Below, in pieces: positions 57,685-64,000 of a DNA stretch of 64,000 nt; the first letter of the stretch is position 1, and the number at the start of each line of letters is the position of its first letter. The stretch is taken from assembly GCA_964499935.1 (NCBI GenBank), contig CAZCMS010000001.1:372001-436000 (forward strand). Direction: 5' to 3'. The stretch is from CALBGR01 sp964499935 (GTDB lineage: Bacteria; Patescibacteriota; Saccharimonadia; Saccharimonadales; UBA4665). A model generated the notes under the pieces. That model was not told the origin of the DNA and did not search any database. It saw nothing but the letters and a program-made list of their open reading frames with translations. The translations under genes and the position numbers were made by a program.

Positions 57685-58575
57685 ATGAATAAGGTGATCT
57701 TATACTATAAATTTGTGCCAGTTGCTGACCCAGAAATGACAATGCGCTGGCAAAAAGAATTATGCGCAAGACTTGGCCTGAAAGGTCGAGTAATTATTAG
57801 CGAGCATGGCATCAACGGCACCCTTGGTGGTGATATCGAGAATCTGCGTGAATACAAACGTGAAATGAACCGTTCGGTTATATTCAAGGGCATCATGTAT
57901 AAATGGAGTGACGGAACGGGCGATGATTTCCCGAAGTTAAGCGTGAAGGTAAAACCCGAACTTGTAGCCTTTGGTACGCCCGATGAAATTAAGGTTGATG
58001 AAAAAGGCGTAGTAGGTGGCGGTAAGCATATAAAACCAGAAGCTCTCCATAAACTTGTTGCAGAGCGGGGTGAAGATGTGGTGTTTTTTGACGGACGTAA
58101 TGCATACGAGGCAGCGGTAGGGAAGTTTAAGGATGCAGTGGTCCCAGAAACCGAAACAACACGAGATTTTATAAAAGAGCTCGAAAGCGATAAATACGAA
58201 GATATCAAAGATAAGCCAGTCGTGACCTATTGTACTGGTGGTATTCGCTGCGAGGCATTGAGCGTGCTTATGAAAAATCGTGGCTTTAAAGAGGTGTATC
58301 AAATTGATGGCGGAATCGTGAAGTACGGTGAGAAATATGGCGACGACGGCTTGTGGGACGGATCATTGTATATATTCGATGATCGTATGAGTCATCGGTT
58401 TTCTGAAAATTCAAAGGACATTGGCGAATGCGTACATTGCGAATCCAAGACTAGTAATTATGAAAATTGCGCAAATGTTTCCTGCAATAAACTCGTGTTG
58501 ATTTGTGATAATTGCAAGCAAAATACTGATTTATTATTCCACGAGAATGATTGCAGGGTTGTCGCTACGACTTAG
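57685..58575 (+). CDS. trhO: tRNA uridine 5-oxyacetic acid-pathway hydroxylase TrhO (rhodanese family)
   Basis: 296 residues. N-terminal UPF0176 domain (1-95: ILYYKFVPVADPEMTMRWQK, GRVIISEHGINGTLGGDIEN) followed by a rhodanese domain (about 110-215) with the catalytic loop VTYCTGGIRCEALSVLMKNR, in which the first Cys is the active one. A C-terminal Cys-rich part (ECVHCESKTSNYENCANVSC, then LICDNCKQN) may bind zinc. TrhO makes 5-hydroxyuridine at tRNA position 34 with oxygen, so its presence suggests some exposure to O2. The 3' end overlaps the next converging gene by 11 bp. Confidence 0.92.
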   Translation: MNKVILYYKFVPVADPEMTMRWQKELCARLGLKGRVIISEHGINGTLGGDIENLREYKREMNRSVIFKGIMYKWSDGTGDDFPKLSVKVKPELVAFGTPDEIKVDEKGVVGGGKHIKPEALHKLVAERGEDVVFFDGRNAYEAAVGKFKDAVVPETETTRDFIKELESDKYEDIKDKPVVTYCTGGIRCEALSVLMKNRGFKEVYQIDGGIVKYGEKYGDDGLWDGSLYIFDDRMSHRFSENSKDIGECVHCESKTSNYENCANVSCNKLVLICDNCKQNTDLLFHENDCRVVATT

Positions 58576-59353
58576 ATTTTTTGGTCGTATTTGTATTTTT
58601 GTCACGCGTGAGCACGCCTGCTACTTCGCTTACTAAAAAGAGGCTTACATCATCCATGGTTTTGCCTTCGGCATGGAAAGGCGTGCTAATAACATTAATC
58701 AATACCAGCATGTATATCATAATAAAACTAATAAGCCCCGTAATGATAAGCCCTGCATAAAACGGGTCGATATTTGTCAGGAGCAGCAACACAATAACAC
58801 CGGCAACAATTGAACGGGCTAATATTGTTGCAGACGGTATAAATCGTATACGTTGAATGTAGTTAACCCGATAGCGATTGCGAAGCAAGGCCATTTGTTG
58901 CTGTTTGAGTTTTACAACAAAATTTGGCGGAACATTTGCAGCTTCCATTGCAGCAAAATGTGTGTTGAGTTTGCGAATTTCCTGGCGTGTGCCACGTGTG
59001 TTTTTTCGTACATCATGAGCGAATGCAAGTGCAACAGTGTGGAGCTGTTCTCGAAATGCGTTCAGGTCAAAACCTGGATACGATGCATGTATTGCTTTGG
59101 CATCATGGTACATATCGTCAATATTTGCCGAAAAATCAGACGGAATTCTTTCGCTTTCTTTGTAGTCGGCGATAGTTGCAGAAAGTAAAAAACCAATTAC
59201 AAAGATAACGCTCGAGATAACACTATTATGGAGTGAAGTTTGCTGGATTACTTCCCATCCAAGCAGATGTAGAATATGTTTCATTCCTACAATGACGAGC
59301 GCAACAATAAGTGCGATAAAGAAAATTCGAAATACTTTTCTTGACGTAAGCAT
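58565..59353 (-). CDS. four-helix membrane protein, function unknown (bestrophin-like)
   Basis: 262 residues. Two hydrophobic helices near the N-terminus (about 8-30 and 44-62), a long charged helical cytoplasmic region (65-165), two more helices close together (about 180-225), and a basic tail (NTNTTKKSKS). The layout and the late TPFHAEGKTMDDVSLFLVSE segment recall bestrophin-like/DUF4239 membrane proteins, but I am not sure of the family. TATAAT (59363-59368) lies 9 nt before the ATG, so the mRNA may be leaderless. Confidence 0.6.
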   Translation of the reverse strand: MLTSRKVFRIFFIALIVALVIVGMKHILHLLGWEVIQQTSLHNSVISSVIFVIGFLLSATIADYKESERIPSDFSANIDDMYHDAKAIHASYPGFDLNAFREQLHTVALAFAHDVRKNTRGTRQEIRKLNTHFAAMEAANVPPNFVVKLKQQQMALLRNRYRVNYIQRIRFIPSATILARSIVAGVIVLLLLTNIDPFYAGLIITGLISFIMIYMLVLINVISTPFHAEGKTMDDVSLFLVSEVAGVLTRDKNTNTTKKSKS

Positions 59354-59424
59354 GGGGTAATTATTATACCGGAAAATGGTATACCAGGCTATTAAGTATA
59401 TTTGTATCCATTCCTACAGTAGAT

Positions 59425-60204
59425 TTACGTCAAATAGTTTTCGTTATTAACAGGAACATTAGTCGCAACAAGCTGAGCTGCATAGTATGTAGCAAAATTC
59501 TGCAGTATTTTTACTGGCTCCACTACATTGCTGGCATGGCCTTGCGCAATAAGATCATTAGCGGTCTCTGGCGGAAAATACCCAGCGTGTTTATAGATAT
59601 TAATACGAATTTCAAGCCCATGAGAATCAAGTTCCGGGTGAAATTGGGTAACGTACACATTATTTTTAATGCGAAACATTTGGGTTGGACATAATTCGGA
59701 GCTTGCTAGCAGTGTGGCTGATTTTGGTAGTATTTCGCAGGCTTCTTTGTGGCCCACAAATGCATCAAAACTTGGCGAGAGTCCAGCAAGCAGCGGATCG
59801 TTTTTACCTTCGTCGGTAAGTGTTATTTTTGTCGGACCGATATCTTCACTATATTTTCTGGTAACGAGACCCTGTTGATGTGATACGACTACACCGATAC
59901 CATAGCAGGCTCCTAAAAATGGAAAATCCTGGGCAATTATTTTGTCGAGTAGTACATGGAGCTCACGCTCGGTGCGTATTTGCGCTTCGGATTTTATATC
60001 CTGCGGGTCACTTGCATTAAATGGCCCACCTCCGACAATTATTCCTGAATAATCGTCGAGTGTAATAGAGGGGAGAGATGAGGATTCAATCCTGAATCGT
60101 TGTAGCTGCGATTCTTGTAATCCGCTAAACTTCAAAAAAGCCTCGTATTCATTATCTGACGCTGCTGTCTCTGGTCGTGACTGTATTAGTAGGAATGGTT
60201 TCAT
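59425..60204 (-). CDS. class I glutamine amidotransferase-like protein
   Basis: 259 residues, a stand-alone GATase1 domain. Oxyanion strand YSGIIVGGGPFNASDP, nucleophile elbow PFLGACYGIGVVVSH with the catalytic Cys, and the His-Glu pair in VTQFHPELDSHG. It resembles the glutaminase part of GMP synthase but has no synthetase domain of its own. Its neighbour guaA is complete, so it is not a split subunit. Relatives act on gamma-glutamyl compounds or serve other amidotransferases. A TGCTATACT promoter lies 10 nt upstream of the ATG. Confidence 0.82.
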   Translation of the reverse strand: MKPFLLIQSRPETAASDNEYEAFLKFSGLQESQLQRFRIESSSLPSITLDDYSGIIVGGGPFNASDPQDIKSEAQIRTERELHVLLDKIIAQDFPFLGACYGIGVVVSHQQGLVTRKYSEDIGPTKITLTDEGKNDPLLAGLSPSFDAFVGHKEACEILPKSATLLASSELCPTQMFRIKNNVYVTQFHPELDSHGLEIRINIYKHAGYFPPETANDLIAQGHASNVVEPVKILQNFATYYAAQLVATNVPVNNENYLT

Positions 60205-60225
60205 CGTATTGTAGAGTATAGCAAA

Positions 60226-61755
60226 TTATTCCCACTCGATAGTGGCTGGGGGTTTGGAAGTTATGTCGTACACAACTCGATTAACGCCGTGCACTTCGTT
60301 TACAACACGACTAGATATTTTTTCGAGCAGATCGTACGGTAATTGTGCCCATTCGGCAGTCATGCCGTCGGTTGAGGTTATGGCCCGTACTGCAACCGCT
60401 TGTTCGTAGGTGCGTCCGTCGCCCATAACCCCTACAGAATAGATAGGTAGTAGTACCGCGAAGTATTGCCAGACAGTTTGGCGAATAGGGTGCGCATCTA
60501 TTTCTTGACGGACAATTTTATCAGCTTTCTGCAAAAGACTAACTTTTTCTGCAGTAACGTCGCCAATTATACGGATTGCTAATCCAGGTCCCGGAAAAGG
60601 CTGGCGTTGCACAATGGCTTCTGGCAATCCAAGTTCGGAACCAATACTTCGTACTTCGTCCTTAAATAATTCGCGGAGCGGTTCAAGTAGTGACAAATCC
60701 ATTTTTTCGGGTAGCCCACCAACATTGTGGTGCGACTTAATTGTGACTGAGGGGCCGTTCACTGATACAGATTCAATAACATCAGGATACAACGTTCCTT
60801 GTACAAGATGATTCACTCCAGATATTTTTTTAGCCTCCGCTTCGAAGATGCGAATAAACTCAGCTCCAATAATTTTACGTTTCTTCTCTGGATCGCTAAT
60901 GTCAGCTAGTTTTTCAAGGAAAGAATCGGCTGCACGAACAGGCGTAACGTTCAATCCAATTGCTTTGTATGCTTCCAAGACTTCGTTGTATTCATCGGCT
61001 CGCAGCAGACCGGTATCTACAAAAATACAAGTTTGCTGATCTCCGATTGCTTTATCGACAAGCGTTGCAGCAACCGAAGAATCGACTCCGCCAGATAATG
61101 CGCACACAACTTTAGAGCTGCCAACTTTTTCACGAATAGCAGCAACCTGATCATCGATAATTGAAGTTGCCGACCAATCTTGCGCAAAGTTGCAAATCTT
61201 CATGAACTTTTCCAGAATGTCGCTACCGTATGTACTGTGGGCTACCTCGGGGTGAAATTGTAGGCCGTATATATTTTTGCTGCCGTTTTCTATGGCGCAA
61301 ATTATATTTTCGCTTGTAGCGGTGACTGCAAAGTTATTTGGTGCTTCCGCAACGTGATCACCATGACTCATCCAGATGACACTATCGTTAACATGGTCAT
61401 CGAGTAGAGCGCTTTTTTGTTCGGTAAAATTAATCGTTGCTTTGCCGTATTCGCGAATGGGCGAAGCTTCAATTGGGCCACCGAAATGTCTTGCTAGTAG
61501 CTGCATGCCATAACAAATACCAATAACAGGGATGCCAAGTTCAAGGATTTTTTCGTCGAATGTAGGTGCGTCGTTATCGTAAATTGAATTAGGTCCACCT
61601 GATAAAACAATGCCAGCTGGACGGTGTTTTTTAATTTCATTTGCTGTTGTACTGTACGGCAGGATGATGCTGAAAACTTGCTTTTCTCTAGCGCGCCGAG
61701 CGATAAGTTGCGTATATTGTGAGCCAAAATCAAGGATAACAAGTGTCTGGTGCAT
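60226..61755 (-). CDS. guaA: GMP synthase (glutamine-hydrolysing)
   Basis: 509 residues from the ATG at 61755, giving MHQTLVILDFGSQYTQLIAR; longer in-frame starts would overlap guaB. It converts XMP to GMP. Glutaminase domain (1-190) with GICYGMQLLA (catalytic Cys) and QFHPEVAHS; ATP pyrophosphatase domain (about 195-385) with the loop CALSGGVDSSVAATLV; C-terminal dimerisation domain with QRQPFPGPGLAIRI and the final KPPATIEWE. It starts 1 nt after the guaB stop and is part of a guaB-guaA operon. Confidence 0.96.
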   Translation of the reverse strand: MHQTLVILDFGSQYTQLIARRAREKQVFSIILPYSTTANEIKKHRPAGIVLSGGPNSIYDNDAPTFDEKILELGIPVIGICYGMQLLARHFGGPIEASPIREYGKATINFTEQKSALLDDHVNDSVIWMSHGDHVAEAPNNFAVTATSENIICAIENGSKNIYGLQFHPEVAHSTYGSDILEKFMKICNFAQDWSATSIIDDQVAAIREKVGSSKVVCALSGGVDSSVAATLVDKAIGDQQTCIFVDTGLLRADEYNEVLEAYKAIGLNVTPVRAADSFLEKLADISDPEKKRKIIGAEFIRIFEAEAKKISGVNHLVQGTLYPDVIESVSVNGPSVTIKSHHNVGGLPEKMDLSLLEPLRELFKDEVRSIGSELGLPEAIVQRQPFPGPGLAIRIIGDVTAEKVSLLQKADKIVRQEIDAHPIRQTVWQYFAVLLPIYSVGVMGDGRTYEQAVAVRAITSTDGMTAEWAQLPYDLLEKISSRVVNEVHGVNRVVYDITSKPPATIEWE

Positions 61756-61756
61756 G

Positions 61757-62890
61757 CTATTGATAACTATCTCCTGTATTAGTGATAAATAAATCGTGCG
61801 GATGACTTTCGGTAAGTGACGCCTGGGTGATTTGCATGAATTCATGGGTTTCCCAGAGCCCAGAAATTGTTGCAGCGCCGGTGTAGTAGAAGCCACTGAT
61901 AATACCACCCGATAGTTGAGCTACTACGTCTTTAATGGATCCGCGACATGGCACGAGTCCTTCGATACCTTCGGCTACTAATACATCGCCTTGATAATTT
62001 TTGCCATGGAATTCATCCTCGGAGCTTACTTCTAATCCACGCTTCATTGCGCCTTCTGACCCCATGCCACGGTACGTTTTAAATGCATAATCACTCGATC
62101 CATCGATAATATTTTGAAAACGTCCAGGAACTTGTTCGGGCTTAAGGTGTACGATATCTCCTGGGGATTCTAGGGTAGATGCAAAAACACGACCAAGCAT
62201 AACAGTGCTTGCGCCGGCAGCGAGTGCTTTGACTATATCGCCAGAGTGGCTAATACCGCCATCAGCAATAATCGGTACATCTTGACCGTTCGCGATACGA
62301 GCAGTTTCAAGAATCGCGGTGAGCTGAGGTACTCCCATGCCAGAAACAATTCGGGTTGAGCAAATTGCTCCTGGTCCCATGCCTACGCGTAGTCCATCGG
62401 CGCCAGCATTAATGAGTGCTTGTGCACCTTCGGCGGTAGCAACACTGCCGGCGATCACATCAATATCGTAGTGAGCTTTAATGTACTGTACTGCTTCAAT
62501 GATTTTTTTGGCGTACCCATGAGCGCTGTCTACAAGTAATACGTCTACGCCTGCTGTGATGAGTGCTTCAACTCGCTGCTCGTATCCACTGCTTGATCCA
62601 ATTGCTGCGCCCACCAATTGGCCAGCTGCTTTCACTTTTGCAACTTCTGCTGCTTGATCTTCGACGGTAAGATTGCGATGGATAAATCCAATGCCACCAA
62701 GCTTGCCAAGTTCTATGGCGAGCTCACTTTCTGTAACCGTGTCCATTGGCGATGCAACTAAAGGCAGCTTCAGGCTGATAGATTTACTCAGTTTAGTATT
62801 TAGTGAAATGTCTGAGCGGTCGAGCTCAGAATATTGAGGTTTCAGCAAAACGTCATCAAACGTCAATGCCAGAGAAAATTGTTGTTCCAT
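61757..62890 (-). CDS. guaB: IMP dehydrogenase without CBS domains
   Basis: 377 residues against about 488. It oxidises IMP to XMP with NAD+, the committed step to guanine nucleotides. Catalytic core complete: LTFDDVLLKPQYS, ASPMDTVTESELA, GGIGFIHRNL, VDSAHGYAKK, the active-site loop GPGAICSTRI with its Cys, and ADGGISHSGDIVKALAAGA. After NLTVEDQAAEVAKVKAAGQL the chain goes straight to VGAAIG, the exact place where the two CBS domains normally sit, so purine-nucleotide control through them is lost. Its own -10 is 5 nt from the ATG. Confidence 0.95.
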   Translation of the reverse strand: MEQQFSLALTFDDVLLKPQYSELDRSDISLNTKLSKSISLKLPLVASPMDTVTESELAIELGKLGGIGFIHRNLTVEDQAAEVAKVKAAGQLVGAAIGSSSGYEQRVEALITAGVDVLLVDSAHGYAKKIIEAVQYIKAHYDIDVIAGSVATAEGAQALINAGADGLRVGMGPGAICSTRIVSGMGVPQLTAILETARIANGQDVPIIADGGISHSGDIVKALAAGASTVMLGRVFASTLESPGDIVHLKPEQVPGRFQNIIDGSSDYAFKTYRGMGSEGAMKRGLEVSSEDEFHGKNYQGDVLVAEGIEGLVPCRGSIKDVVAQLSGGIISGFYYTGAATISGLWETHEFMQITQASLTESHPHDLFITNTGDSYQ

Positions 62891-62895
62891 AAGTC

Positions 62896-62925
62896 ATTCT
62901 AAGATGCTTGTGCTGTTCAGGTCAA
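62896..62925 (-). promoter_or_regulatory. promoter of the guaB-guaA operon
   Basis: Minus strand: -35 TTGACC (62920-62925), 18-bp spacer, -10 TAGAAT (62896-62901), then 5 nt to the ATG. The predicted transcript starts at or next to the start codon. Confidence 0.65.
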
Positions 62926-62961
62926 GCCCAAGGTTTTTTAAGTGTCGATTCGAGAAGCGGT

Positions 62962-62967
62962 TATACT
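62962..62967 (+). promoter_or_regulatory. -10 box of uvrC
   Basis: TATACT, 6 nt before the GTG start at 62974; no Shine-Dalgarno. Confidence 0.5.
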
Positions 62968-62973
62968 ATAAGA

Positions 62974-64000
62974 GTGACAGAGAAGCTTAATGAAAAATTA
63001 AAAGAACTACCGACCAAGCCGGGTGTGTATTTTCATAAAGATGCATCGGGCAAAATTATTTATGTTGGTAAGGCAGCCGTGCTCAGAAATCGCGTGCGAC
63101 AGTATTTTCAGAAATCTCGTGGACGTGATCCTAAAACCGAAGCGTTAGTAGCTGAGATCGCTGATGTAGATTGGATGGTTGTTGAAAGTGAGATGGAGGC
63201 ATTGTTTCTTGAAGCGGAAATGATCCGTCGCTACATGCCGCAGTACAATATTTTGCTACGTGACGATAAATCAATGACGTATATACGGATAGATTATGAC
63301 AGCGATTATCCGACTGTCAGCACAACGCGACGACCATTGGATGATGGTGCAAAATATTTTGGTCCGTATCTTAGTACTACAAGCGTGCGTCAAGCACTAA
63401 AATTGTTGCGTAGAATATTTCCGTATGCTACCAAACGCACACCCAATCAAAAACGCGCGACGTTGTATTATCATCTTAAGCTCGATCCAGGATTGGAAGA
63501 AGGCAAAACAAGCCTCGAAGATTACCGCGCAAATTTACGAAAATTAATATCGGTTATTCAGGGTAAACGAACTAGCGTGATTCGTGATATCGAACGAGAT
63601 ATGAAGACTGCTGCCAAAGATGCAGATTTTGAGCTAGCTGCAAAGTTAAGGAATCAATTATTTGCTTTGCAGAATCTAAACAGACAGGTCGTATTCAGCG
63701 ACAAAGAATTTTTAGATATCAGTAAAGATCATGCGTTGAATGAACTTGTAGATATATTGAGCCTCGACAAATTCCCGCAGCGTATAGAAGGGTATGATAT
63801 CAGCCACATGCAGGGTACTGATGTGGTCGCGAGCATGGTGGTGTTTACGAATGGCGTGAGCAACAAGGGCGAATATCGCAAATTTAAGACCAAGAAAAAC
63901 CACAATAATGATTTTTATAATATGAACGAGACACTCAAAAGACGACTGAGTGAAAAGAATATTAAAGCCTGGGGCAAGCCAAATCTAGTACTTATCGATG
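62974..64000 (+). CDS. uvrC: excinuclease ABC subunit C, N-terminal part (runs off the right edge)
   Basis: 342 residues visible from a GTG start. It cuts DNA on both sides of a lesion. GIY-YIG nuclease domain (1-95: LPTKPGVYFHKDASGKIIYV, GKAAVLRNRVRQYF, the metal Glu in LEAEMIRRYMPQYN), FGPYLSTTSVRQAL, the UvrB-binding UVR motif (about 205-240, DADFELAAKLRNQLFAL), and the start of the RNase H-like nuclease (RIEGYDISHMQGTDVVASMV). The four cysteines that hold a [4Fe-4S] cluster in E. coli UvrC are missing: the segment reads YATKRTPNQKRATLYYHLKL followed by DPGLEEG. No Cys occurs in the visible part at all. Confidence 0.95.
   Translation, partial: MTEKLNEKLKELPTKPGVYFHKDASGKIIYVGKAAVLRNRVRQYFQKSRGRDPKTEALVAEIADVDWMVVESEMEALFLEAEMIRRYMPQYNILLRDDKSMTYIRIDYDSDYPTVSTTRRPLDDGAKYFGPYLSTTSVRQALKLLRRIFPYATKRTPNQKRATLYYHLKLDPGLEEGKTSLEDYRANLRKLISVIQGKRTSVIRDIERDMKTAAKDADFELAAKLRNQLFALQNLNRQVVFSDKEFLDISKDHALNELVDILSLDKFPQRIEGYDISHMQGTDVVASMVVFTNGVSNKGEYRKFKTKKNHNNDFYNMNETLKRRLSEKNIKAWGKPNLVLID

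Noticed and set aside
1..64000. Alternative genetic code (UGA as Gly), as in some CPR lineages
   Set aside because: Genes end at TGA in the right place (for example the b subunit at 11160-11162), and all families have full length with the standard code.

Overview
This window looks like a chromosome segment of a Candidate Phyla Radiation bacterium, most likely Candidatus Saccharibacteria (TM7) or a close relative. I infer this from gene content only. The clues are trimmed housekeeping enzymes (alanyl-tRNA synthetase without its C-terminal domain, IMP dehydrogenase without CBS domains, UvrC without Fe-S cysteines), an FtsA gene followed by a baseplate-J-like gene, a large locus of secreted proteins, and many start codons that sit just downstream of a -10 box. 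The standard genetic code fits, with TGA used as stop. I saw no rRNA, tRNA, CRISPR array, insertion sequence or prophage.

Layout. (1) 1-7.6 kb: NAD metabolism locus with a CoaB-like/aldolase-like protein, a TrmB-like regulator, an ADP-ribosylglycohydrolase, the repressor NrtR, NadE and NadD, then TatD. Five 21-bp palindromes (TTAGTGT-N7-ACACTAA) overlap its promoters and are the likely NrtR operators. (2) 7.6-16.1 kb: two small hypotheticals, a cysteine desulfurase, then a compact F1-type ATPase operon (X-b-delta-alpha-gamma-beta-epsilon). No normal a or c subunit is present; the first gene encodes a secreted domain fused to a c-subunit-like hairpin that lacks the proton-binding carboxylate. 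(3) 16.1-29.8 kb: a RelE-type toxin-antitoxin pair and a 13-kb cell-surface locus with five WxL-like secreted proteins, two DUF916/DUF3324-type membrane-anchored partners, two secreted beta-propellers, a PKD-domain protein and a membrane-anchored fibre-like protein. (4) 29.8-37 kb: MnmA with an in-frame palindromic insert, unknown proteins, a membrane-tethered phosphoesterase and AlaRS. (5) 37-46 kb: cell envelope and division (FtsA, baseplate-J-like protein, RuvX, MltG, LysM-CHAP hydrolase), Obg GTPase and exonuclease I. (6) 46-64 kb: UvrA, DedA, ribosomal protein L25, three ABC exporters behind a regulated leader, the tRNA hydroxylase TrhO, the guaB-guaA purine genes and the start of uvrC.

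The most unusual features are the F1-like ATPase locus, the degenerate WxL-type surface complex, the operator-in-promoter NAD regulon, four 101-119 nt intergenic hairpins that may be structured RNAs, the exporter leader (CRP-like site, 18-codon leader ORF, Shine-Dalgarno held in a hairpin loop) and widespread leaderless promoters with an extended -10.
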